Origin: Sporomusa sphaeroides DSM 2875
Lineage (GTDB): Bacteria; Bacillota; Negativicutes; Sporomusales; Sporomusaceae
Direction: 5' to 3'
NCBI RefSeq assembly: GCF_001941975.2
Contig: NZ_CP146991.1
Span: 3,593,001-3,657,000 of the forward strand
Length of the DNA: 64,000 nucleotides
A program made the translations under genes and the position numbers. Position 1 is the stretch's first letter, and every line of letters starts with the position of its first letter. Under the pieces are notes generated by a model. The model made no database searches. It saw nothing but the letters and a program-made list of their open reading frames with translations, and was not told the DNA's origin. Shown one piece after another: positions 32,921 to 42,795 of the stretch.

Positions 32921-35629
32921 TCACGGCTGCAGCCTGAGGCGCATCAGTGAAAACAATTTATCGAGCTGTACCGGTTTACTGATATAATCCAGTGCTTCAT
33001 CGTCCGGATAGCTGTCCTTGTCCTGCTGCGCAGTTTTAGCGGTAAGCACAATAATCGGCAAAGCCTGAAGATCGGGTAATTCACGAATTGCCTGAATGGC
33101 CTCAGAGCCATTCGCGTCAGGCATAATGGTATCCATAATCACGAGTTTTATATCAGGGTTAGCTTTCAGGCATTCCAGGCCCTCCCGGCTATTTTGGGCA
33201 AACAGGGCGGCAATGCCCCTGGCTTCCATAGCGGCAACCAGTGCATACACATTGCGCATGTCATTATCCACAATCAGCACTTTCAGTCCACGAAAGGCAG
33301 TTTCACTGCCATTCACTGGCTGCGGCGACAGCAAATCAGACCCGCCTTGTAGCGTCAGGACAGTCTGCTCAGGCTTACCTGCCGCCGCTTGGGCCTTTAC
33401 GCTCTCGACCGCGTCGATGATAACACTGCCCTCAATGGGCAGATACAAAGCAAAAGAGCTGCCATAGCCTTCCCGGCTGTCCAGATTAATGTAGCCGCCC
33501 AGGAGCAGGGACAGCTCCCGGCTGATGGATAAGCCCAGCCCGGTACCGCCGTATTTACGGCTGGTTGTACCGTCTGCCTGACGAAAGGCTTCAAAAATCA
33601 CGGCCTGTTTTTCGGCGGAAATCCCAATACCGGAATCGCTTACTACAAACATAAGCCATTCCCGATTGAGGGCCCTTTTTATCTGGAAATTAACCCATCC
33701 CTTTTCGGTAAACTTAAACGCGTTTGACAGCAAATTTTTCATAATTTGCTGCAACCGTAGGGAATCTGTGTAGATTGTGGCCGGTACATCCTGCGCAATG
33801 TCAAAATTAAATGCCAGTCCCGCATTCTCAGCTACCGGCTTAAACTGCTTTACCAATTTTGCGGTGAAGTTGACTATACTCACCGGTTCCGGGTTGATGC
33901 TGAGTTTACCTGACTTTAATTTAGACAAATCCAGGATGTCGTTAATTAACAGCAGCAGGTCATTGCCGGCCGAGTGAATGGCATGGGCATACTCCAACTG
34001 TTTGGACGTCAGATTTCCTTCCTGGTTGGCTGACAGCATTTGAGCCAATAGCAGCAGACTGTTCAGCGGGGTTCTAAGCTCATGCGACATATTTGCCAAA
34101 AATTCGGACTTATATTTGGCAGTAACATCCAACTGCTGCGCCTGCGCTTCCAGGACTGCTTTGGCGTGTTCCAATGCCCGGGTTTTTTCCTCTGAGTGTT
34201 TGTATTGTTCCTCCAGGCGCTCGTTAATAATGCGCAGTTCTTCCTGCTGCTGCTGCAATTCGGCCGACCGATGCTGCAGCTCTTCGGCAAACGCCTGCGA
34301 TTCGGCGAGCAGTTGGTCGGTCTGCCCCTTGCTTATCACCCGCATAAAGCTGATGGCCACATTATTCATGACTTGTTTCAGGTATTCAGTATGAGTTTCC
34401 GTTAACCGGCCAAAACCGGCCAGTTCAACAACCGCCAATACCTTGTCTTCCACGGCAGACGGAAAAACAGCCACATAATCGGGCTTAGAGCTGCCTAGTC
34501 CTGAAGCAATTTTTATATACTCGTTAGGCACCTGTTCCAGAATCACCGGCTGGTTTTGCAGGGCACACTGCCCGGTAATGCCTTCACCCATTCGAATTTT
34601 ATCAAGCCCCAGAGAATCGCCGGTATCGGCATAACTGGCGATTTTGCTTAATACCTGGTTATCATTTTCACTTTCCACGAGATAAAATACTCCATAGCTT
34701 GCTCCCACAGTTGGCACAAGTTTGGCGATAAAGGCCCTGCCCAGCGTCGTCCGGTCATTGACCCCCTGCAGCATTGTCGACATTTCAGCCAGCTGCGACT
34801 TCAGCCAATTTTGCTGTTCCATCGCCTGAATAAACTCTTTTTCCTGTTTACGATGCCGCTCCAAGGCCGCTGCCATCTCATTAAAAGCAACGGCGATGCA
34901 ACCGATCTCATCCCGGGTGGAAGCTGCAATGCGGGGAAAGCTTTCACTGTCAGCCGCCTGCACACTGCCGATTACTTTCGCCAGCCGTCTAAGGTCATAG
35001 GTAATACTGCCGACAACCTGGATGGCAATGGTTCCCCCGGCCAGCAGACAGGTGATAATGCAGACGGCCAGCAGGATTTGCGCCAAGTTGCTGGTGAATG
35101 CCGATTGTTCTAAAAGCTTAGCCAGGCTTCCTTCCTCGGTAATCTGAATTTCTTTGGCCACGCCTATCGCCTGACCAATAATCCGCTGTCCGTCAAATGC
35201 CAAAAGACTGGCTGCTTCCACCTGGCGGCCGGACTTGGTCAAAATAATAATATCCATGGTTAATTGTCTATAGTTATCCTGAGTGGCCTTAAGCCTTGGT
35301 AAAAGCCCTGCCACCTGGGAGTTATTCGCCAGCTTTATATAGGTCTCATAAGCCGCTTGCAATTCTTCCTGATGTTCGGCAATTCGCTGCAGTGCAAGTT
35401 CTGTTTGGCTGTACTCGGCAGCCATAATAAGAGTTTTAAGCTCACTTTCAATCAACCGGACCTCTTGCAAAATGCCGGTGGTTAGCCTGACTTTTTCATA
35501 CCTGTTTCTCATAACCTCATTCACATTGGTATCAAGCTGATAAATCAAAAACATGGCTATTCCCAGAAACATCACCAGTATCGCTACGATAGAACCAAAC
35601 GCCAAATACAATTTACTCTTAAAACCCAT
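32921..35629 (-). CDS. Membrane hybrid sensor histidine kinase with C-terminal receiver
   Basis: Sensor kinase of 902 residues. TM1 (about 8-32) and TM2 (about 181-205) bracket an extracytoplasmic four-helix-bundle sensor; then HAMP (about 206-260), a GAF domain (about 285-430), a coiled coil, HisKA with FLANMSHELRTPLNSLLLL, HATPase with NLLSNAFKFT and GTGLGLSIS, and a receiver at about 780-900 (LVIMDTIMPDANGSEA, phospho-Asp). This domain order is common in kinases that feed the sporulation or biofilm phosphorelay in this lineage; the signal is unknown. GGAGG precedes ATG. The next gene on the strand is the receiver-kinase at 31316-32845. Confidence 0.9.
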   Translation of the reverse strand: MGFKSKLYLAFGSIVAILVMFLGIAMFLIYQLDTNVNEVMRNRYEKVRLTTGILQEVRLIESELKTLIMAAEYSQTELALQRIAEHQEELQAAYETYIKLANNSQVAGLLPRLKATQDNYRQLTMDIIILTKSGRQVEAASLLAFDGQRIIGQAIGVAKEIQITEEGSLAKLLEQSAFTSNLAQILLAVCIITCLLAGGTIAIQVVGSITYDLRRLAKVIGSVQAADSESFPRIAASTRDEIGCIAVAFNEMAAALERHRKQEKEFIQAMEQQNWLKSQLAEMSTMLQGVNDRTTLGRAFIAKLVPTVGASYGVFYLVESENDNQVLSKIASYADTGDSLGLDKIRMGEGITGQCALQNQPVILEQVPNEYIKIASGLGSSKPDYVAVFPSAVEDKVLAVVELAGFGRLTETHTEYLKQVMNNVAISFMRVISKGQTDQLLAESQAFAEELQHRSAELQQQQEELRIINERLEEQYKHSEEKTRALEHAKAVLEAQAQQLDVTAKYKSEFLANMSHELRTPLNSLLLLAQMLSANQEGNLTSKQLEYAHAIHSAGNDLLLLINDILDLSKLKSGKLSINPEPVSIVNFTAKLVKQFKPVAENAGLAFNFDIAQDVPATIYTDSLRLQQIMKNLLSNAFKFTEKGWVNFQIKRALNREWLMFVVSDSGIGISAEKQAVIFEAFRQADGTTSRKYGGTGLGLSISRELSLLLGGYINLDSREGYGSSFALYLPIEGSVIIDAVESVKAQAAAGKPEQTVLTLQGGSDLLSPQPVNGSETAFRGLKVLIVDNDMRNVYALVAAMEARGIAALFAQNSREGLECLKANPDIKLVIMDTIMPDANGSEAIQAIRELPDLQALPIIVLTAKTAQQDKDSYPDDEALDYISKPVQLDKLFSLMRLRLQP

Positions 35630-35848
35630 GACTCTAAACCTCCAATTACATCTAACCGTTTAGTCATTCTACAATATACTGTTGTTTCCTTCTAAAAATT
35701 CAATATTTTTACAACAAACTTCTAAATCCTACTTCTAATAAAACAATTTTTGACTGAATAAACAGGCCTTAGCGGCAGGAGCTGTCACGGATAAAATGCG
35801 GTACCCTGGATAAGCTAATTGTACATTTTTTTTAAAAAGGGCTTATCT

Positions 35849-36340
35849 ATGGAAATTTCACTGGAACATATCATTCTTGGCATTTCCTGGCTTGCTATGG
35901 CACTGGCCCTCTGGCGCTGGGTTCCCAAAGACAGGCACAGCTTACGTAAAGCGCAGATAGCTTTTTTCTGTAAGCAGGCAATAACCTGGTTGTTTGGCCT
36001 GATGGTAGTCGAGTGGGGACTGCTTTCCTATCCTATTCATGAATTTGAGCACGCCACTAATACCAGCTTTACTTTCGAATTTTTTGTTTACCCGTCTATT
36101 TGCGTGCTGTACAATCTGCATTTCCCGGAAAATCAAGGCTATGTAACCACTTTTTTGTACACCGCCGCGTATTGTAGCGGCATCACGATACTGGAAGTAC
36201 TGCTGGAGAAATACACCCTGCTCATCCATTATATCTACTGGACCTGGTACTGGACCTGGATCACCCTCTTTCTTACCTTCTGCCTGTCACGCACATATGT
36301 TAAGTGGTTTTACCACGGCTATGATCAAAAAAAAACTTGA
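35849..36340 (+). CDS. CBO0543-family membrane protein
   Basis: Small integral membrane protein of 163 residues with four or five helices and many aromatic residues (IYWTWYWTWITLFLTFCLS). The N-terminus and the phrase PIHEFEHATNTSFTFEFFVYP match the CBO0543 family of spore-forming Firmicutes, whose function is unknown. ATG 35849 has AAAGGG seven bases upstream; a start 30 bases earlier has none. It stands alone between the kinase operon and gluQ. Confidence 0.72.
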   Translation: MEISLEHIILGISWLAMALALWRWVPKDRHSLRKAQIAFFCKQAITWLFGLMVVEWGLLSYPIHEFEHATNTSFTFEFFVYPSICVLYNLHFPENQGYVTTFLYTAAYCSGITILEVLLEKYTLLIHYIYWTWYWTWITLFLTFCLSRTYVKWFYHGYDQKKT

Positions 36341-36452
36341 CCTGTGTCAATTCCTTTACCAAGGTGCGCAAAACATATACATCCTGTTAAACAAAAAACA
36401 GCTATGAGACAAGCTCATGCTGTTTCTTTATATGTTACGCCTGGATTTTCAA

Positions 36453-37391
36453 TCATACCTGCCAAAGTTCATAGCTTTCAACAATCACTGCCTCACCAGG
36501 CAGTTTCGCAATGTCAAAGCAACCCGTCAACTCGGCCGCTTTAACCGGCTGGAAAATATCAATCAAATTTGCTTTCCAGGCTAAATAGCCGATAATGGTT
36601 TCCGGCGTAATGCCATGCGCTCTGAGAGCGGCAACAGACAAGGCCTGCTGCCGCTTGGACAGGCGGTAGCCCTCTGCATCCACCAAGAGCGGCACATGGG
36701 TAAACACCGGCGCCTGGCAGCCCAGCAGCCGGTACAGCAATAACTGGCGCGGAGTGGAGCCTAATAAATCATGCCCCCGCAGCACATGGGTAATCTCCAT
36801 GGCAGCGTCATCAATGACAACGGCTAATTGATAGGCATGCACACCATCGGAACGCCGCACAACAAAGTCACCCACTTCCCGGGCAAGCTCCTGGCAAACA
36901 TACCCGGCATGCAAATCGGTAAAAGCAATTTCACCATCAGGCACTGCCAGCCGGAGCGCCGGCCGCCGGGCCGACCGGCGGTCGGCCGGCACCGGGCTGT
37001 GCCGGCAGGTTCCGGGATAAAGCCGTTCCTGGTCACCGGCATGCGGCGCCGAGGCAGCTAATTCAGCCCGTGTGCAATAGCAGGGATAGACAAGACCGGC
37101 GGCAGCCAGACGGTCAAGCGCAACCTGGTAAAGAGCACGCCGCTCGTTTTGGCTGTAAGGCCCATACCGGCCGCCAACATCCGGCCCTTCGTCCCAGTCA
37201 AGCCCCAGCCACTTCATATCTGCCATCAGCTTGTCCGCATAGGCCGGCCGCGACCTGTCAGGATCAAGGTCTTCGATTCGCAGCACCATGGTTCCACCGG
37301 CGCTGCGTACCTGCAGCCAGGCCAGCAGCGCTGTCCAGACATTCCCCAGATGTATTTCACCTGTCGGACTGGGAGCAAACCGCCCCCGCAT
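36453..37391 (-). CDS. gluQ: Glutamyl-Q tRNA(Asp) synthetase
   Basis: Class I synthetase-like enzyme of 312 residues that attaches glutamate to queuosine at the wobble position of tRNA-Asp. The HIGH-like motif is FAPSPTGEIHLGN at residues 5-17, KMSKS-like is RLSKRQQ near 240, and zinc-binding residues CYCTRAEL and PGTCR lie near 104-128. It lacks the C-terminal anticodon-binding domain of GltX, which fits GluQRS. Its ATG overlaps the cupin gene stop (TGATG). Confidence 0.93.
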   Translation of the reverse strand: MRGRFAPSPTGEIHLGNVWTALLAWLQVRSAGGTMVLRIEDLDPDRSRPAYADKLMADMKWLGLDWDEGPDVGGRYGPYSQNERRALYQVALDRLAAAGLVYPCYCTRAELAASAPHAGDQERLYPGTCRHSPVPADRRSARRPALRLAVPDGEIAFTDLHAGYVCQELAREVGDFVVRRSDGVHAYQLAVVIDDAAMEITHVLRGHDLLGSTPRQLLLYRLLGCQAPVFTHVPLLVDAEGYRLSKRQQALSVAALRAHGITPETIIGYLAWKANLIDIFQPVKAAELTGCFDIAKLPGEAVIVESYELWQV

Positions 37392-37714
37392 CAGTCAAGA
37401 AAATCCTCTCTGACAGGTACAAAGACCTCGATAAGCTCCGCCGTTTGCAGCACGTTGACACTATGTTCCGCTCCGCCGGGAATGGCCCAGCTGTCACCAG
37501 AACATAGCCGGTGCTCCTGTTGCCCGATAGTCATGACGATTTCACCGGTTATCAGGTAACCAATCTGCTCATGCGGATGACTATGGGGCTGTAGCTCTGC
37601 GCCGGCAGCAAGCACAAACTTGGTTAATAAGCCTTTTTCTCCCACTGCCAGCGTTTTCCGCTCCACACCGGCAAGCGGTTCGACAAACGGTTTATCCTTA
37701 TCTCTGACGATCAT
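37391..37714 (-). CDS. Small cupin-domain protein
   Basis: Single cupin barrel of 107 residues with motif 1 as AELQPHSHPHEQIGYLITGE and motif 2 as GDSWAIPGGAEHSV, giving three His and one Glu for a metal. Enzymatic or binding role is not assignable. ATG 37714 has GGAGGG eight bases upstream and is preferred to a TTG two codons earlier. It is translationally coupled to gluQ and 15 bases after uraA. Confidence 0.82.
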   Translation of the reverse strand: MIVRDKDKPFVEPLAGVERKTLAVGEKGLLTKFVLAAGAELQPHSHPHEQIGYLITGEIVMTIGQQEHRLCSGDSWAIPGGAEHSVNVLQTAELIEVFVPVREDFLD

Positions 37715-37735
37715 CGGCAAATCCCTCCCTGAAGT

Positions 37736-39004
37736 TCACTGATTTTGTTGTTTTTCACCCATATCATTGGTCAGTCCCAGTTTATCAAACACCTTGTAGG
37801 TCAGGCTGATAGCAATGGCGACAACGGTTGCCAGCGCCATTCCTTTCAGGGTGACTGAAGCCAGGGTCAGCGACGCGCCGCTGATGCCAATGATGAGGAC
37901 AACGGCTGTTAAGATCAGATTGCGGGATTGATTATAGTCGACTTTGGCATCAACCAAAATCCGGATACCGGAAGCGGCAATAACACCAAACAGCAGCAGG
38001 GATACACCGCCCATGACCGGGGTGGGAATGCTCTGAATCACGGCTGCCAGCTTGCCGACAAAGGATAAGACAATGGCAAAAACGGCGGCAAAGCCGATTA
38101 CCCATACACTGTATACCTTGGATATGGCCATAACGCCGATATTTTCACCATAAGTGGTGTTCGGGGTGGAACCAAAGAAACCTGACAGCATGGTGGACAG
38201 GCCGTTACCGAGCAGCGAACGGTGCAGGCCGGGAGAAGCCGCCAGATCACGGCCGACAATATTGCTGGTAACTACCAGATGGCCGATGTGTTCGGCAATA
38301 ACTACAAGTGCCGCCGGCACAATAATGGCCATAGCCTGCAGGTTAAATTCAGGCGCATAGAAGGTCGGCAAAGCAAACCAGGGTGTGGTGCCGATGGGCG
38401 TGAGATCAACCAGCCCCAGCACCAGCGCCAGGATATAGCCGGCAACAATACCAATGAGGATCGGAATAACGGCAAGAAAGCCGCGGAATAAAATCGACCC
38501 CAGTACGGTGACCGCTAAGGTAAACAACGAAACCGTTATGGCCTTGGCATCAGGCACTTTGGCCGTCAGGCCGGCCATATCGGCAGCCACCGGGGCCAGC
38601 TCCAGGCCAATGATAGCAACAATGGCCCCCATGGCGGCAGGCGGAAAGACGACATCAATCCACTTTGTCCCGACAACGCGAATGCTCAGTGCCACCAGTG
38701 TAAAAACCAGACCGGTTGCAATAAAACCGCCCAAAGCCGCGCCATAGCCAAACTGGGGTAATACGAGAAATACCGGTGAAATGAAAGCAAAGCTGGAGCC
38801 AAGATAGGCTGGGATTTTCCCTTTAGTAATAAAAATATAGAGCAGAGTGCCGATACCATTCCATAACAGAATGGTGGCCGGGTTAACCTTAAATAACATA
38901 GGAACAAGTACGGTTGCGCCAAACATGGCAAACAAATGCTGCAGACTTAGCGGCAAAGTCTCCAGCAGCGGCAGCTTTTCTTCCACCTGAATTGTACGTC
39001 TCAC
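37736..39004 (-). CDS. uraA: Uracil:cation symporter, NCS2 family
   Basis: Inner-membrane uracil permease of 422 residues with 14 helices. Conserved elements include QHLFAMFGATVLVP near residue 22, AEHIGHLVVTSNIVGRDL near 240 with the substrate-binding Glu/His, and NTTYGENIGVMAISKVYS near 285. GTG start with GAGGAGG upstream. It leads a uraA-cupin-gluQ unit from a good promoter at 39068-39096; I see no PyrR-type attenuator in the short leader. Confidence 0.94.
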   Translation of the reverse strand: MRRTIQVEEKLPLLETLPLSLQHLFAMFGATVLVPMLFKVNPATILLWNGIGTLLYIFITKGKIPAYLGSSFAFISPVFLVLPQFGYGAALGGFIATGLVFTLVALSIRVVGTKWIDVVFPPAAMGAIVAIIGLELAPVAADMAGLTAKVPDAKAITVSLFTLAVTVLGSILFRGFLAVIPILIGIVAGYILALVLGLVDLTPIGTTPWFALPTFYAPEFNLQAMAIIVPAALVVIAEHIGHLVVTSNIVGRDLAASPGLHRSLLGNGLSTMLSGFFGSTPNTTYGENIGVMAISKVYSVWVIGFAAVFAIVLSFVGKLAAVIQSIPTPVMGGVSLLLFGVIAASGIRILVDAKVDYNQSRNLILTAVVLIIGISGASLTLASVTLKGMALATVVAIAISLTYKVFDKLGLTNDMGEKQQNQ

Positions 39005-39067
39005 GAAATTTCCTCCTCAAAATTAGTCCTGCTTTATTATACTATCTTTTGGCAAAGTTTTCATAAA

Positions 39068-39096
39068 ATTTTAATACTCCTGCCGGATATTGTCAA
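39068..39096 (-). promoter_or_regulatory. Sigma-A promoter of uraA
   Basis: Minus-strand TTGACA (39091-39096), 17-base spacer, TAAAAT (39068-39073), 64 bases before the GTG start. Confidence 0.65.
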
Positions 39097-39205
39097 GTTA
39101 TTCTCATTGCCTTTATTTACATGCAGCTGTTGCTAACACCTGGCGGTTATTATTAACCTGCCATACATTGCCTGTGATTATGCAAATGCCGGGTCCTGTC
39201 AGGCC

Positions 39206-39248
39206 AAGAAAAAAGGAGGCAGCGCCCCGGTTGGGGCATTGACTCCTT
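39206..39248 (-). terminator. Intrinsic terminator of the pfl operon
   Basis: Minus-strand hairpin with AAGGAG pairing CTCCTT outside and GCCCC-aacc-GGGGC inside, followed by TTTTTTCTT, 10 bases after the pflA stop. Confidence 0.85.
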
Positions 39249-39257
39249 GTTAGTATA

Positions 39258-40004
39258 TTAACCGGCCATAGTTTCGTAAAGAACATCGATATCCTGTTCT
39301 TTCAGCAAGGCCTGTACTCTGGCCACATCCTGCGGGACAGCATCAGGAACACCTTCCAGAAGATAGGGTTTGCCAAGCTCGGCCCACTTTTTGCGGCCAA
39401 AAGTATGGTAAGGCAATAGTTCCACAACCGCCTGTCCTGGCAGTGTTTTTATCAGTCCGGCCAAAGCATGGATGTCTTCCCGGCTGTTGGTTATCCCGGG
39501 AATGACGACATAGCGAACAGTAACAGGCATGACGGCTGAGACTTTTTGCAGATTAGCCAGTATCCGGGTATTGTCGGCACCTGTCAGCCAATGGTGTTTT
39601 ACCGGGTCAACGGCTTTAATACTGAACAATACCGCATCCGTGTAGGGTAGCACCTTGTCCAGATGTCCGGCAGGGTAATTGCCGGCCGTATCCAGTGTAG
39701 TATGCACTTTCTGTTCCCGGCAGCGTTTAAATACGGCTGCGGCAAAGTCCGGCTGCAGCAGCGGCTCACCACCGGAAAGGGTGATGCCGCCGCCGGAAGC
39801 TTCATAATACCGGCGGTATTTTTTTATATCGGCCATTACCGCTTCCACGGTAATGGTTTTATCGCCACGCACCCAGGTATCAGGGTTGTGGCAAAATTTG
39901 CAGCCCAAAGAGCAACCGCCCAGGAATAGTACATAGCGAATGCCCCGGCCGTCAACTGTGCCAAAGGTTTCGATAGAGTGATAGTAGCCATATTGCTGTG
40001 TCAT
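39258..40004 (-). CDS. pflA: Pyruvate formate-lyase-activating enzyme (radical SAM)
   Basis: Radical SAM glycyl-radical activase of 248 residues. The 4Fe-4S motif CxxxCxxC is GCSLGCKFCHNPDTW at about residues 29-44; ITLSGGEPLLQPDF is the SAM-binding GGE segment. It uses SAM and reduced flavodoxin or ferredoxin to set the radical on Gly717 of PflB. AGGAGGGGAACAGT precedes ATG. It is 175 bases after pflB, with a REP-like repeat between the two, and ends at a terminator. Confidence 0.95.
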   Translation of the reverse strand: MTQQYGYYHSIETFGTVDGRGIRYVLFLGGCSLGCKFCHNPDTWVRGDKTITVEAVMADIKKYRRYYEASGGGITLSGGEPLLQPDFAAAVFKRCREQKVHTTLDTAGNYPAGHLDKVLPYTDAVLFSIKAVDPVKHHWLTGADNTRILANLQKVSAVMPVTVRYVVIPGITNSREDIHALAGLIKTLPGQAVVELLPYHTFGRKKWAELGKPYLLEGVPDAVPQDVARVQALLKEQDIDVLYETMAG

Positions 40005-40031
40005 ACTGTTCCCCTCCTAGTACGATGTAAT

Positions 40032-40119
40032 GAGATTGCCATACTCCACTGCATTTCGCCCGCAATGCCGCTGGCCGTGAAAGGTACTCCGGTCATTGCG
40101 GGCGCAGCGTGGCAATCTC
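40032..40119. repeat. REP-like inverted repeat, copy 2 (between pflB and pflA)
   Basis: Outer arms GAGATTGCCA (40032-40041) and TGGCAATCTC (40110-40119); inner arms CCCGCAATG (40059-40067) and CATTGCGGG (40094-40102). Same family as 6286-6364. In the pfl transcript it would fold into an 88-base hairpin and could set the relative amounts of pflB and pflA mRNA. Confidence 0.75.
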
Positions 40120-40179
40120 GTCTCCCGGTATTGTAGGGCGGGAGCTGACATGGCAATCGCATTCTATTTATTCTGGTTT

Positions 40180-42408
40180 CTAAACGGCTTCATAGAAGGT
40201 GCGGCTGATGACCTCCCGCTGCTGGGCAGGAGTCAATTTAATGAAGTTAACGGCATAGCCTGAGACACGAATGGTCAACTGCGGGTATTTCTCCGGATGC
40301 AGCATGGCGTCTTCCAGCACAGCCCGGTCAAGCACATTAACATTGATATGATGACCATTGCTTTCCGAATAACCGTCAAGGACTGCGGTCAGGTTGTTGA
40401 CCCGCGAATCGGGGCATTTGCCCAGTGCTGCCGGCACAATGGAAAAGGTGTAGGAAATGCCGTCCCGGCAATCTTCATAGCTAAGCTGGGTTACCGAGTT
40501 GCAGGCAGCCAGCGCACCGCGGCGGTCACGGCCATGCATGGGGTTAGCTCCCGGGGCAAAGGCTTCACCGGCTCTGCGTCCGTCCGGGGTTGAACCGGTC
40601 TTTTTGCCATACATAACGTTTGAGGTAATTGTCAGCACCGATAAGGTGTGTTCGGCGTCACGGTAAGTGGGATGCTTTTTCAGATTGGCGGAGAATTCGG
40701 CAGTCACTTCCTTGGCCATCAGGTCAACCCGTTCGTCATCATTGCCATAGCAAGGAGCCTCACCGATGATTTCAAAGTCGGTGGCAATGCCGCGTTCGTC
40801 GCGGATAGGCTTAACTTTAGCATGCTTTATTGCGCTTAAGGAATCGGCCACAACCGACAGGCCGGCAATTCCAAAAGCCATGAGACGGCCGACTTCCGTA
40901 TTGTGCAAGGCCATTTGCGCTCTTTCATACGCATATTTATCATGCATGTAGTGAATAAGGTTCATAGTATTAACATACAGACCGGCCAGCCAGTCCATAA
41001 CCACCGAGTAGTTTTGCCGAACGGTTTCGTAATCCAGATATTCCCCGGCCGGAACAGGTATAACCGGAGCTACCTGTTTGCCGCTGACTTCATCGCGCCC
41101 GCCGTTGATAGCCATGAGCAGCGCTTTGGCCAAATTGACCCGGGCACCGAAAAACTGCATTTGCTCGCCGACCCGCATGGCTGATACGCAGCAGGCGATG
41201 GCGTAATCATCCCCATACTCGGGACGCATGACATCGTCGTTTTCGTATTGAATAGCACTGGTATCAATAGATACCTGGGCGCTGAATTTCTTGAAATTTT
41301 CCGGCAGCGCCGTTGACCAGAGCACCGTCAGATTGGGTTCAGGCGCCGGGCCAAGGTTATACAGGGTATGCAGTACGCGGAAAGATGTTCTGGTAACCAG
41401 CGGACGGCCGTCAAGACCAACCCCGCCAATTGCTTCGGTTACCCACAGCGGGTCACCGGCAAACAGTTCATTGTATTCCGGAGTTCTCAACTGGCGTGCC
41501 AGCCTGAGTTTTATCACCAGCTGGTCGATAAGCTCCTGGGCTTGTTCTTCGGTAATTAACCCTTTCGCTAAGTCACGCTCAAGATAGATGTCAAGGAAAG
41601 TGGACACCCGGCCTAAAGACATGGCTGCGCCATTTTGTTCCTTAATGGCGGCCAGATAGCCGAAATACAGCCACTGCACCGCTTCTGCCGCCGTTTCAGC
41701 CGGACGGGAAATATCCAGTCCATAGATTTCGCCCAAAGTAATCATTTCCTTGAGGGCCCCAATCTGGCGGGCCACTTCTTCGCGCAGGCGGATCACGTCT
41801 GACAGCATCGGCTTTTTCGCCAATTCCTGCATATCTTGCTTTTTGGCTTCCATCAATTTATTGATGCCATATAAAGCAATCCGGCGATAGTCACCAATAA
41901 TCCGGCCACGGCCATAGGCATCAGGCAAACCGGTAATAATGGCGGCGCTGCGGGCCAGCTTCATTTCGTCAGTATAGGTCATGAATACGCCGTCGTTATG
42001 GGTGGTAGCATGATTATGGTAGGTTTCGCTAATGGCTGCATCCAATTTATAGCCATAAGCCTCGCACGCTTGTTCGGCCATGCGGATACCGCCATTGACA
42101 ATAACTCCGCGCTTCAGCGGAGCATCTGTCTGGAAACCCACGATAACTTCTAAGTCTTTATCTACATAACCTGCGCCATGAGAAGTAATGGTTGATACCC
42201 GGGTAGGATCAATATCGAGAACACCTTTATTATCACGCTCTTGCTTTAAAAGTTGAGAGCATTTTTCCCACAACTGAGTGGTTCTGGCGGTGGGACCTGC
42301 TAAAAATTGGCTGTCACCTGCGTATGGAGCATAGTTTTGCTGGATAAAATCACGGACATTAATACTCTCCTGCCAAGCTTTTCCCTGGAAACCTTCCCAT
42401 GCTTTCAT
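40180..42408 (-). CDS. pflB: Formate C-acetyltransferase (pyruvate formate-lyase)
   Basis: Glycyl-radical enzyme of 742 residues that splits pyruvate with CoA into acetyl-CoA and formate under anoxia. The catalytic Cys-Cys pair is in [14 protein letters not shown] and the glycyl loop is RVSGYAVNF near the C-terminus (Gly717). Length is typical for PflB and the Cys-Cys pair separates it from diol dehydratases. GGAGGACTTACAC precedes ATG. It starts a pflB-pflA operon, controlled at the 5' end by a probable riboswitch-terminator. Confidence 0.96.
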   Translation of the reverse strand: MKAWEGFQGKAWQESINVRDFIQQNYAPYAGDSQFLAGPTARTTQLWEKCSQLLKQERDNKGVLDIDPTRVSTITSHGAGYVDKDLEVIVGFQTDAPLKRGVIVNGGIRMAEQACEAYGYKLDAAISETYHNHATTHNDGVFMTYTDEMKLARSAAIITGLPDAYGRGRIIGDYRRIALYGINKLMEAKKQDMQELAKKPMLSDVIRLREEVARQIGALKEMITLGEIYGLDISRPAETAAEAVQWLYFGYLAAIKEQNGAAMSLGRVSTFLDIYLERDLAKGLITEEQAQELIDQLVIKLRLARQLRTPEYNELFAGDPLWVTEAIGGVGLDGRPLVTRTSFRVLHTLYNLGPAPEPNLTVLWSTALPENFKKFSAQVSIDTSAIQYENDDVMRPEYGDDYAIACCVSAMRVGEQMQFFGARVNLAKALLMAINGGRDEVSGKQVAPVIPVPAGEYLDYETVRQNYSVVMDWLAGLYVNTMNLIHYMHDKYAYERAQMALHNTEVGRLMAFGIAGLSVVADSLSAIKHAKVKPIRDERGIATDFEIIGEAPCYGNDDERVDLMAKEVTAEFSANLKKHPTYRDAEHTLSVLTITSNVMYGKKTGSTPDGRRAGEAFAPGANPMHGRDRRGALAACNSVTQLSYEDCRDGISYTFSIVPAALGKCPDSRVNNLTAVLDGYSESNGHHINVNVLDRAVLEDAMLHPEKYPQLTIRVSGYAVNFIKLTPAQQREVISRTFYEAV

Positions 42409-42450
42409 GTGTAAGTCCTCCTCTTAGAAATATTCTAATAATTGGTATAT

Positions 42451-42545
42451 AAAAACCGTCTGAGCATGAATGCCCAGGCGGTCGGCCTTCACCGTTTACA
42501 AACCGTCTATCACTTTTTTGCGCCGCCCGGTCTGCCTTCGGTCAT
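42451..42545 (-). ncRNA. Probable ZTP (pfl-type) riboswitch with intrinsic terminator upstream of pflB
   Basis: The pflB leader ends with GCCGACCGCCTGGGC (42474-42488 on the minus strand), the conserved 3' part of the ZTP/ZMP-sensing pfl motif. The same segment forms the 5' arm of a terminator: CCGCCTGGGCAT pairs with ATGCTCAGACGG and is followed by TTTTTATA (42451-42482). The upstream half (GACCGGGCGGCGC, AAGTGATAGACGG, ACGGTGAAGG) is where the first subdomain should be, but it matches the consensus I remember only loosely. Ligand-bound RNA would favour antitermination and pflB expression when 10-formyl-THF is short. Confidence 0.6.
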
Positions 42546-42754
42546 ATAAAATTACTTAACATAGGATATTACTTCTTACGACATATATCGACGTATTTTG
42601 CCTTTGTATACATTATGCGGCATTGTCTACACTTTGTCCAGTAGCTGGTAAAAAGTAAATATTTTCTCAAATATTATAAAAATCACAACTTACAGTTAAT
42701 AGTGCAGCAAAGTCATAATTTGTATTATGTAAATATAATATTGGGCAAACATAA

Positions 42755-42791
42755 GGGGCTGCCGCACTCATATAGTCAGTGCGGCAGCCCC
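42755..42791 (-). terminator. Terminator after the radical SAM gene
   Basis: Very stable hairpin GGGGCTGCCGCACT/AGTGCGGCAGCCCC, five bases past the radical SAM stop codon on the minus strand, with a weak T-rich tail. The 200 bases to the pfl leader are AT-rich and include the pflB promoter region, in which I could not fix a clear -35/-10. Confidence 0.75.
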
Positions 42792-42795
42792 GGAT

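Noticed and set aside
37070-37559. Plus-strand ORFs of 136-145 residues opposite gluQ
   Set aside because: Antisense to gluQ motifs; no RBS and compositionally odd.
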